This document shows, in pieces, positions 5,270-11,450 of a DNA stretch of 11,450 nucleotides. The DNA is taken from the NCBI GenBank assembly GCA_029212275.1, contig JARGOI010000051.1:1-11450 (forward strand), written 5' to 3'. The translations under genes were made by a program, and so were the position numbers. This DNA is from Thalassolituus sp. Lineage in GTDB: Bacteria; Pseudomonadota; Gammaproteobacteria; Pseudomonadales; Oceanobacteraceae. Under the pieces are notes generated by a model, which was not told the DNA's origin, did no database searches, and saw only the letters and a list, made by a program, of their open reading frames with translations. Within the stretch, counting starts at the first letter, position 1; the number at the start of each line of letters is the position of its first letter.

Positions 5270-6175
5270 ATGCGCTGGGAAGGAAGACGTAAAAGCCAAA
5301 ATATTGAAGATCGACGTTCCAACAGCAGACCGGCCATGGCAGGTATGGGCGCCGCAGGCAGTTTATTGCGTTTAATCCCTTTGGTGTATCGAATATTAGG
5401 GCCAAAAGGCACCATCATCGCAGGTATCGCGGTACTTGGTTATGGTTTGTTTACCGGTAATTTGGGTGGGCTTTTGGGGCTGCAAAACTCTCCTTCTGCC
5501 ACGAATCAGAACGCCGATCAAAACGTGCAACAATCCCCAAGTGAAAAAAAGTTGGTGGATTTTGTGTCGGTGGTGTTGGCGGATACCGAAGAAACCTGGA
5601 CGGCTATTTTCCGCGCCAAAGGCTTAACCTATAAAGAACCCAAACTGGTGCTTTTCCGCAACAGTGTCAGTTCCGCTTGCGGCATGGCACAGTCGGCGAC
5701 GGGTCCTTTTTATTGCCCTAGTGATCAGCAGGTTTATATCGACTTGGGCTTTTACGATCAACTGAAAAATCAGCTCAACGCGCCCGGAGACTTTGCCCAG
5801 GCGTATGTGATCGCTCACGAAGTTGGGCATCATGTGCAAACCTTGTTAGGCATTTCGGAAAAAGTGCACGCTGCTCGACGTCAGATGAGCACGTTAGAAA
5901 GTAATAAATTATCGGTAAAACAAGAGCTGCAAGCCGATTGCTTTGCTGGGGTATGGGCACATCACGCCGATAATTCGCGTCAGCTATTAGAATCCGGAGA
6001 TATTGAAGAAGGCCTAAATGCCGCCAGTGCCATCGGCGACGATACCTTGCAAAAGCAAAGTCGCGGCACCGTGAGCCCCGATTCATTTACTCATGGCTCA
6101 GCAGCACAACGCGTACAGTGGTTTAAAACAGGCTTAAAAAGCGGAGACACCGACAGCTGCAATACCTTTGGGTAA
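5270..6175 (+). CDS. ypfJ: YpfJ-type neutral zinc metallopeptidase
   Basis: The 301-residue protein belongs to the YpfJ/zinc_peptidase (PF04228) family. It has an N-terminal basic stretch MRWEGRRKSQNIEDRR, one membrane segment at about 46-64, a low-complexity Gln/Asn/Ser linker (72-92), then the peptidase domain with FRNSVSSACGMA (129-140), the zinc motif HEVGH at 183-187 with Glu184 catalytic, and ELQADCFAG (219-227), where Glu219 probably is the third zinc ligand. Length is close to E. coli YpfJ (287 by memory). Substrates are unknown. The topology suggests a domain anchored at the inner membrane facing the periplasm. ATG at 5270 is preceded by CAGAGAA at good spacing. The stop lies in the loop of a hairpin terminator. 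Confidence 0.92.
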   Translation: MRWEGRRKSQNIEDRRSNSRPAMAGMGAAGSLLRLIPLVYRILGPKGTIIAGIAVLGYGLFTGNLGGLLGLQNSPSATNQNADQNVQQSPSEKKLVDFVSVVLADTEETWTAIFRAKGLTYKEPKLVLFRNSVSSACGMAQSATGPFYCPSDQQVYIDLGFYDQLKNQLNAPGDFAQAYVIAHEVGHHVQTLLGISEKVHAARRQMSTLESNKLSVKQELQADCFAGVWAHHADNSRQLLESGDIEEGLNAASAIGDDTLQKQSRGTVSPDSFTHGSAAQRVQWFKTGLKSGDTDSCNTFG

Positions 6176-6190
6176 GCAGCTGTTGGTTTT
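6153..6190 (+). terminator. Hairpin terminator overlapping the end of ypfJ
   Basis: ACAGCTGC (6153-6160) and GCAGCTGT (6176-6183) are perfect complements. Inside the loop TACC/GGTA can also pair. TGGTTTT follows. The stop TAA (6173-6175) is in the loop side. The T-run is short, so strength is uncertain. Confidence 0.6.
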
Positions 6191-6207
6191 AATCTATCGT
6201 GTGAAAA

Positions 6208-8385
6208 TCACTTCGCGCTGATGTGAAAACACTGATGGATATTGGCACGGCGGGCGTAATCAAACGGTACCGATTTGGCACTCACGTCGGTAATTTTCAA
6301 ATCGCTCAGTGCTTCCGTATCTAGCTCAAACTTACGTAAGTTGTTTGAGAAAATAAGCAAACCCTGCGGTGCTAACCGAGCCATGGCCATGCGAATTAAA
6401 TCTGCATGATCGCGCTGAATATCCAACACCCCTTCCATTCGCTTAGAGTTTGAGAAGGTCGGTGGGTCCATAAAAATCACGTCATAACTCCCCTGATCTT
6501 CTTTCAACCATTGCAAACAATCGGCTTGAATAAAGTTATGTTTATCGGGGTCTATATTATTTAAACGGAAATTATCACGTCCCCAATTAATGTAGGTGCG
6601 AGACATATCCACACTGGTGCACTGCGCGCCATTGACTGCCGCATGCACACTGGCGGTGGCGGTGTAGCAAAACAGGTTTAAAAACTTTTTATTGGCGGCA
6701 CGTTCGGCAATGTCCAAACGCGTTGGACGATGGTCTAAAAATAAACCGGTATCCAAATAGTCACGCAAATTGACGAATAGTTTAACGGCGCCTTCGCGAA
6801 CTTCCATGGTGCGTTTTTCTTGCGTCTCGCTGCTACGTTTTTCATATTGCTTTTTGCCGACTTGGCGCTCACGGCGCTTCAGTACAATGTGGTCAGCAGG
6901 AGTGCCGGTCACTTCTGGCAAAGCAGCTAATACATCCAGTAAACGGCGCTCGGCCATTGCCGGATCAATCGATTTCGGTGGTACGTACTCTTGCACATGC
7001 AGCCAGTCTTCGTAACGGTCTACTGCCACGGCGTATTCTGGTAAATCCGCATCGTACATGCGGTAGCAATGCACGTTTTCTCGCTTGGTCCATTTACTCA
7101 GGTTTTTCATGTTCTTTTTCAGGCGATTAGCAAAGGCTTCGACTGGGCCACGAATGGCGCTGGGTTGTGGCAACGAAGAACGCTCATCGGCAGGGCCAAA
7201 CACCAAAAGCTTGGTTTCAATCTGACCGTTAGAAAAACGATACTGCTTATCCAGCGGACGACGTATCGCGCGCGACAAATCTAAGTTGCCGGTAAACACC
7301 ACCAGCGGCCACTCAGGCACGCGCATGGCTGCATCGTGCAGTTGTTGATACAAAGGCGCTAGCTGTGGCAATTCGCTTAAACGTTCACCGTAAGGCGGGT
7401 TACACATCAATAAGCCGCCTTGAGCCATCACGTCTTTTTGAATGCGCAACTCGGTGATGTCACGGCGTTCTAAATGAATTTTATTGCCCAATAGCGAACG
7501 TTCTACGTTCTTTTGCGCCGCGGCGAGTTGATCGCTGTCGATATCAAACCCGTACAAACGATTGTTTAAGCCTTGCAAGCCTGCGGTGCGGCGCTGACGC
7601 GCTTCATCTACTAAGCCGAGCCACAGCTTGCGCTGATGCCCTTTCCAGCGATCAAATCCCCAGCCTTGTCGATTAAGCCCCGGAGCGACGTCAGCCGCCA
7701 TCAAACCCGCCTCAATCACAAAGGTTGCAGATCCACACATAGGATCGACAAAATGCTCGCCACGAGCGGCACGCTCGGGCCAACCGGCACGAATCAACAA
7801 GGCGGCTGCCAAGTTCTCTTTTAATGGCGCTTTGCCCGGTTGTAAGCGATAACCACGGCGATGCAGGCTATCACCAGAAATATTGAGATACAAAAAGAGT
7901 TTGCCCTTGCGCAGCTGGGCTTCGATGCGAAGATCACCAGCCTTATCCACCGACGGACGTTCGCCAGTGGTTTCGCGAAAACGATCGACTACGGCGTCTT
8001 TTACTTTTTGTGCACCAAATTGGGTATTTTTGATGAAATCATTCAAACCATGAAAGTCGATTCTGAAGGTCGCATCGACCGGAAAAATCGCTGGCCAATC
8101 AATTGATTTCGCGATGTCGTACATTTGGCCTACATTGTCCACTGTGTTATCGACATCGTTTTCCAACAATGGCAGCAATACCCGACTGGCCAGTCGCGAC
8201 CACAAACAAACTGTGTAAGCGACTTGTAAATCGCCAGTAAATTGGACGTTTGCAGGCGACTCTTTGAGCACCACACCGCCGAACTGCCTGATCTCATCAG
8301 CAACTAGCGCCTCTATGCCTTTCGCGCAAATCGCGACCCAAGATTGGGTGGCGTTGTCTTCTTGATGTTCCATTGTTGGTTCCAT
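6208..8385 (-). CDS. rlmL: Bifunctional 23S rRNA methyltransferase RlmKL (m2G2445 / m7G2069)
   Basis: The 725-residue protein is a fusion of two methyltransferases after an N-terminal THUMP region (about 50-170). The first has DPMCGSATFVIEA (214-226) and the N2-guanine motif NPPYGERL (329-336), as in RlmL. The second has FLNLFCYTATASV (568-580, SAM binding) and MDPPTFSNSKRM (639-650), as in RlmK. Together they modify G2445 and G2069 of 23S rRNA (E. coli numbering) near the peptidyl transferase centre during 50S assembly. Length is slightly above E. coli RlmL (702 by memory). I took ATG at 8385 (GAGAG three bases upstream); ATG at 8373, behind GGAA, is an equally possible start and changes nothing in the domains. 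It converges with ypfJ, 32 bases away, and is divergent from rmf. Confidence 0.96.
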   Translation of the reverse strand: MEPTMEHQEDNATQSWVAICAKGIEALVADEIRQFGGVVLKESPANVQFTGDLQVAYTVCLWSRLASRVLLPLLENDVDNTVDNVGQMYDIAKSIDWPAIFPVDATFRIDFHGLNDFIKNTQFGAQKVKDAVVDRFRETTGERPSVDKAGDLRIEAQLRKGKLFLYLNISGDSLHRRGYRLQPGKAPLKENLAAALLIRAGWPERAARGEHFVDPMCGSATFVIEAGLMAADVAPGLNRQGWGFDRWKGHQRKLWLGLVDEARQRRTAGLQGLNNRLYGFDIDSDQLAAAQKNVERSLLGNKIHLERRDITELRIQKDVMAQGGLLMCNPPYGERLSELPQLAPLYQQLHDAAMRVPEWPLVVFTGNLDLSRAIRRPLDKQYRFSNGQIETKLLVFGPADERSSLPQPSAIRGPVEAFANRLKKNMKNLSKWTKRENVHCYRMYDADLPEYAVAVDRYEDWLHVQEYVPPKSIDPAMAERRLLDVLAALPEVTGTPADHIVLKRRERQVGKKQYEKRSSETQEKRTMEVREGAVKLFVNLRDYLDTGLFLDHRPTRLDIAERAANKKFLNLFCYTATASVHAAVNGAQCTSVDMSRTYINWGRDNFRLNNIDPDKHNFIQADCLQWLKEDQGSYDVIFMDPPTFSNSKRMEGVLDIQRDHADLIRMAMARLAPQGLLIFSNNLRKFELDTEALSDLKITDVSAKSVPFDYARRANIHQCFHISAK

Positions 8386-8544
8386 CGACTCTCGTTATGC
8401 CTTTATAAATAGCTGAATGATTTTAAAACCATCCGCTTTAGAAGAAATTAATCGTTAACAAACCCTATTATGTCACGGTACAACATACCTGTGGTCAGTT
8501 TCACGTGTGGCCGCATTCAAGTTAATAAAGCGAGGATGTAATCT

Positions 8545-8742
8545 ATGAAGAAACAGAAACGCGATATTCAAGAAAGAGCTTACGCACGAGGTTATCGCGC
8601 AGGACTCGAACGCCGCTCCAAAGATTTAGCCCCACCCGCAGGCCCACTGCACGATTATTGGATGTCCGGATGGCGAGCAGGACGAGCCGACAATTGGGAT
8701 GGTTACACAGGTGTTTCAGGAATTCATCGAATGGTGGTTTAA
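8545..8742 (+). CDS. rmf: Ribosome modulation factor Rmf
   Basis: The 65-residue basic protein matches Rmf along its length: MKKQKRDIQERAYARGYRAG at the start, then GRSK-like ERRSKDL (23-29) and WMSGWRAGRADNWDG (39-53). E. coli Rmf is about 55 residues, so this one carries a short extra C-terminal tail. Rmf binds the 30S subunit and joins 70S ribosomes into inactive 100S dimers in stationary phase or starvation. GAGGATG lies nine bases before the ATG. The gene stands alone, divergent from rlmKL, with two hairpins right after it. A TATTAT hexamer at 8468-8473 could be a -10 box, but no good -35 accompanies it. Confidence 0.95.
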   Translation: MKKQKRDIQERAYARGYRAGLERRSKDLAPPAGPLHDYWMSGWRAGRADNWDGYTGVSGIHRMVV

Positions 8743-8783
8743 CCACATCGCACACAAATTTTGCTTTACCCAGATACTTTTTC

Positions 8784-8828
8784 GCACCTTACTCCGAGGT
8801 GCCCGCCCGGCTTAGCCGGGTTTTCTTT
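8784..8828 (+). terminator. Tandem hairpins ending rmf
   Basis: A first hairpin, GCACCT-TACTCCG-AGGTGC (8784-8802), is followed by CCCGGC-TTA-GCCGGG (8806-8820) and TTTTCTTT. The second is a good Rho-independent terminator; the first may stabilise the 3' end of the short rmf mRNA. Confidence 0.88.
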
Positions 8829-8901
8829 ATGTCTTTCTAGTCTTTTATTACTTTATTGGCATTTTAGACTTTCTGTTTTACCAATTTCTTAAGCTCAACG
8901 C

Positions 8902-9918
8902 TTATGCTTGCCAAGCATCCACACATTCTTTGATTAAGGCCGGACCACGATAAATAAAGCCCGAGTATATTTGCACTAATGATGAACCTGCTTGCTGTTT
9001 TTCTAACGCACCGGCACCGTCCAATATCCCGCCAACGCCGATAATTGGCAGACGACCCTTGAGTACTTCAGACAAGCGTTCGATGGTTTCAGTCGACAGC
9101 GTTTCTACCGGCGCGCCTGACAGCCCACCCGCTTCTTGACCATGCTTAGCCTGTTCGACACCTTCGCGGGATAGCGTGGTGTTGGTGGCGATCACACCAT
9201 CAATACCGCACTCGACCAGCGTCTCGGCAACGGTGACAACCTCTGCCTCGCTCATGTCCGGTGCAATTTTCACAAACATGGGTTTATAACCATGCTGCTC
9301 TGCCAATTCAAGTTGACGCGCTTTTAACGGGTTAAGTAAATCACGCAAAGAGTCGCCGTACTGCAAAGTGCGCAGACCGGGAGTATTGGGCGATGAAATA
9401 TTGACCGTAATGTAGCTGGCGTATTCATACACTTTATTTAAACAAATCAAATAATCGTCGGTGGCTTTTTCTACCGGCGTATCGAAATTTTTACCAATAT
9501 TAATGCCGAGCACGCCGTTAAAATTCGCTTTCTTCACTTGTGCAACAAGATGATCGACGCCTTTATTGTTGAAGCCCATGCGATTAATAATGCCGCACTG
9601 TTCCGGCAATCGAAACAAACGTGGTTTTGGATTACCGGGCTGCGGACGCGGAGTGACAGTACCAATTTCAATCGAACCAAAGCCTAACCGTGCAAAGGCA
9701 TCGATGAAGTCACCGTTCTTATCTAGGCCAGCCGCCAAACCAACGGGGTTAGGAAAAGTAATACCGGCTACGGTCACCGGTTTAGCCGCCACATTGGGCG
9801 AGAGCATGCCCAAAACACCCAATTGCTCGGCTTTGCCTAATGCTTTTAAGCCCAATTCGTGGGAGGTCTCGCCGTCCATACGAAATAGAATACTGCGAGC
9901 AAGACGGTACCAAAGCAT
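8902..9918 (-). CDS. pyrD: Dihydroorotate dehydrogenase, class 2 (quinone)
   Basis: The 338-residue enzyme oxidises dihydroorotate to orotate in pyrimidine synthesis and passes electrons through FMN to membrane quinones. It aligns closely with E. coli PyrD as I recall it: GLAAGLDKNGD (60-70), GSIEIGTVTPRPQPGN (81-96), INRMGFNN (111-118), GINIGKN (138-144), NISSPNTPGLRTLQYG (173-188) with the class 2 catalytic serine, ATNTTL (244-249) and GVGGI (294-298, FMN phosphate). The N-terminal helices (about 1-40) typical of membrane-bound class 2 enzymes are present. I start it at ATG 9918, behind GGGGAAA. A TTG four codons further upstream (9930) is possible but overlaps that ribosome site. Confidence 0.97.
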   Translation of the reverse strand: MLWYRLARSILFRMDGETSHELGLKALGKAEQLGVLGMLSPNVAAKPVTVAGITFPNPVGLAAGLDKNGDFIDAFARLGFGSIEIGTVTPRPQPGNPKPRLFRLPEQCGIINRMGFNNKGVDHLVAQVKKANFNGVLGINIGKNFDTPVEKATDDYLICLNKVYEYASYITVNISSPNTPGLRTLQYGDSLRDLLNPLKARQLELAEQHGYKPMFVKIAPDMSEAEVVTVAETLVECGIDGVIATNTTLSREGVEQAKHGQEAGGLSGAPVETLSTETIERLSEVLKGRLPIIGVGGILDGAGALEKQQAGSSLVQIYSGFIYRGPALIKECVDAWQA

Positions 9919-9968
9919 AAGTTTCCCCAAAGTGAACGGTCAAAGGTGAGCGATAAAAAAGTGGGAGC

Positions 9969-9974
9969 ATTATA
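9969..9974 (-). promoter_or_regulatory. Probable -10 box of the pyrD promoter
   Basis: A perfect TATAAT on the minus strand lies between the DUF2835 stop (10008) and pyrD, about 50 bases before its ATG. The -35 region at 16-17 bases spacing is poor, so the promoter may need an activator or be weak. Confidence 0.5.
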
Positions 9975-10007
9975 GAGGTTTACAGAGCAAATAGGCAGGG
10001 ATGACGG

Positions 10008-10232
10008 TCAGTCGAGGCGCTGTATCTGTAAGAAACGACCGTTGTCGTCAAACATAATAGTAAAACGACCACGAATACCATCGTGGGTGACCATCTTTTG
10101 CAACACATTGGCTGGAAAGCGTACTTTCAAGCCTTCAGCCGTGGTTGCCAACACATGCGCAACACTGCCGCGATAATAGCGTTGATACTCGCTGGCACTG
10201 ATGTTTAGCGAAACAGTAATGGCTTTGGTCAC
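10008..10232 (-). CDS. Small DUF2835 family protein, function unknown
   Basis: The 74-residue protein resembles the short DUF2835 proteins of Pseudomonas and relatives: ISASEYQRYYRGSV (11-24), GLKVRFPANVLQKMVTHDGI (34-53) and GRFTIMFDDNGRFLQIQRL (55-73). No membrane segment or signal is present. I know of no defined function. The start is GTG at 10232 with AAGAGG six bases before it; no ATG fits. It lies 34 bases upstream of the pyrD -10 box and behind the terminator of the dehydrogenase gene, so it likely has its own promoter in 10233-10310. A possible one is TTCCAA-N18-TATATT on the minus strand (10300-10271), which is weak. Confidence 0.82.
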   Translation of the reverse strand: MTKAITVSLNISASEYQRYYRGSVAHVLATTAEGLKVRFPANVLQKMVTHDGIRGRFTIMFDDNGRFLQIQRLD

Positions 10233-10309
10233 GCCCGCCTCTTATGGTGAAGTTTGTAATTCTGTTTCGAAATATAGCACTTAAAAACAACAGGTTGGAA
10301 ATATAGTAT

Positions 10310-10343
10310 GCAAAAAAAAAAGCGCTCAACAATGAGCGCTTTT
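10310..10343 (-). terminator. Rho-independent terminator of the glutamate dehydrogenase gene
   Basis: On the minus strand AGCGCTCA-TTGT-TGAGCGCT (10340-10321) is a perfect 8-bp stem with a 4-base loop, followed by about nine T residues (10320-10312). It begins 35 bases past the stop codon. Confidence 0.94.
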
Positions 10344-10374
10344 CCGACTGTACAGCTTGCTAAGGTTGAGTCGT

Positions 10375-11450
10375 TTAAACTGGTAGGGCTTTATCTTGAC
10401 TGGCCATGGCCAAATCAAGCAACTCGCGAAGGGCGACTGCAATCATTGGGAAGCTCACCGAATCGGTGCTCTTCAATTCTTGCAGAATGTTTCTCCAACG
10501 GTTAACCAACAACGTTTGCGATTCTTCCCATCGAGTAATGGCTTCTAATAAATCTTCACCATCTTGGCATATATCTAAAATACCAACGGTTAAACGACTT
10601 AGCTGCCAATCCAAGTCATCGCGGAAACTCTCGCGTGCCATGGCTTCCCAGTAGTTACTGGCAGGCAATGCATTGATTTGCGCTAAGAACCAATTCAACG
10701 ATAAATGCTCGCCAATACCAAAGTAGGCTTGTGTGACCAACGCAGGATCACGCTGACTGCGAGATGCTGCTTCGATAATACCTAGCGAAGCGTACAATTC
10801 ACTGGCACCCGCGGTAAACGCAGCCAAAGATTGCGGTACACCGGCATCAACACGTTGCTGATATGCCACTTGCCAAGTTTCCAGCGCATCCCCACGTAAG
10901 GTATCGCCTAACTTATTGGTAATGGCAGCAAGCGCTGGGGCAAAAAATGCAACCTCATCGGCAATACTGCCTAAGTTACGACGATTTCTGAGAATCCAGC
11001 GTGTCGCACGACGCACTAAACGCATTAATTCCAACATCATGGTTTCTTGCAGCTTGGTACTGATCTTGTAATCCAGTGCATTAATTTCTTGCCAATGCGC
11101 TTTCAGACCAAAAATATCACGCGCTGTCACATACGCTCGGGCAATATCCGACGCCGTGGCACCTGAGGATTCTTTCATTCGACTGATAAAGGTGATACCC
11201 ATAAAGTTCACCATGTCATTGGCTAATTGCGTCGCAATGATTTCACGATGCAAGCGATGGTTCTTCATGGGTTCGGCAAATTTGGCCGCCAGTGCATCTG
11301 GAAACGCGGTCGCTACCATGGCAGATATATGTGGATCTTGCGTGATGGTATCGGTATTTAAGCGTTCTTTTAAATCGGCTTTCGTGTAAGAAATGAGTAC
11401 CGACAATTCGGGACGCGTTAAGCCTTTATTATCAGCACGGCGCGTTTGCA
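10375..11450 (-). CDS. gdhB: NAD-specific glutamate dehydrogenase, large type, C-terminal part
   Basis: The reading frame is open to the right edge of the window, and about 358 codons are visible, the C-terminal end. ADNKGLTRPELSVL next to the edge is a conserved stretch of the large (~180 kDa, ~1600 residue) NAD-glutamate dehydrogenases of proteobacteria. Downstream are mostly helical segments such as DIARAYVTARDIFGL and RRATRWILRNRRNLG, the usual C-terminal helical domain; the catalytic Rossmann part lies outside the window. The enzyme deaminates glutamate to 2-oxoglutarate and ammonium for catabolism. A TTG at 11406 is internal, not a start. The symbol follows Pseudomonas usage. The neighbourhood with pyrD, rmf and rlmKL supports it. 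Confidence 0.92.
   Translation of the reverse strand, partial: QTRRADNKGLTRPELSVLISYTKADLKERLNTDTITQDPHISAMVATAFPDALAAKFAEPMKNHRLHREIIATQLANDMVNFMGITFISRMKESSGATASDIARAYVTARDIFGLKAHWQEINALDYKISTKLQETMMLELMRLVRRATRWILRNRRNLGSIADEVAFFAPALAAITNKLGDTLRGDALETWQVAYQQRVDAGVPQSLAAFTAGASELYASLGIIEAASRSQRDPALVTQAYFGIGEHLSLNWFLAQINALPASNYWEAMARESFRDDLDWQLSRLTVGILDICQDGEDLLEAITRWEESQTLLVNRWRNILQELKSTDSVSFPMIAVALRELLDLAMASQDKALPV

Noticed and set aside
5775..6086. Minus-strand 103-codon Arg-rich frame over ypfJ
   Set aside because: Antisense to the conserved HEVGH peptidase domain, with no ribosome site or family resemblance.
8543..8755. Minus-strand 70-codon frame over rmf
   Set aside because: Antisense shadow; the plus strand encodes a recognisable Rmf with a ribosome site and terminator.
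9566..9949. Plus-strand 127-codon frame over pyrD
   Set aside because: Antisense shadow of the conserved FMN-binding N-terminal half of PyrD.

Overview
The window looks like chromosomal DNA of a marine-type gammaproteobacterium related to Oceanospirillales/Pseudomonadales. This rests on the run rlmKL - rmf - pyrD - DUF2835 gene - large NAD-dependent glutamate dehydrogenase, a neighbourhood I recall from Pseudomonas and relatives, and on proteins that match that group closely. No species can be named from this window alone.

Three zones are visible. (1) Bases 1-2700 are accessory DNA, AT-rich and unlike the rest. Bases 1-578 are non-coding and hold three degenerate copies of a ~165-190 bp repeat. 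Bases 654-2460 form a minus-strand array of three integron-type gene cassettes (small three-helix membrane protein, DUF2971 protein, GNAT acetyltransferase). They are separated by attC-like recombination sites with paired 7-bp cores, complementary arms and an unpaired extra base. There is no integrase gene: the side where attI and intI should lie holds only a degenerate site, a 32-bp palindrome and then the ammonium transporter. The array is therefore best read as integrase-less (CALIN-type), or cut off from its integrase.

(2) Bases 2700-6190 hold the ammonium transporter gene amt (minus), divergent from ppk2 (polyphosphate kinase 2) and a YpfJ-type zinc metallopeptidase (plus). The 399-bp amt/ppk2 spacer carries sigma-54-like promoters pointing both ways and two TTGGTGC half-sites resembling NtrC sites. 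This suggests nitrogen control of amt and perhaps of ppk2.

(3) Bases 6208-11450 are core genome: rlmKL (23S rRNA methyltransferase, minus), rmf (ribosome hibernation factor, plus), pyrD (pyrimidine synthesis, minus), a small DUF2835 protein (minus), and the C-terminal ~358 codons of the glutamate dehydrogenase (minus), which runs off the right edge. Clear hairpin terminators follow amt, rmf and the dehydrogenase gene. A weaker one overlaps the end of the peptidase gene.

The most notable part is zone 1: a cassette array without a visible integrase, lying beside an unexplained family of long degenerate repeats.
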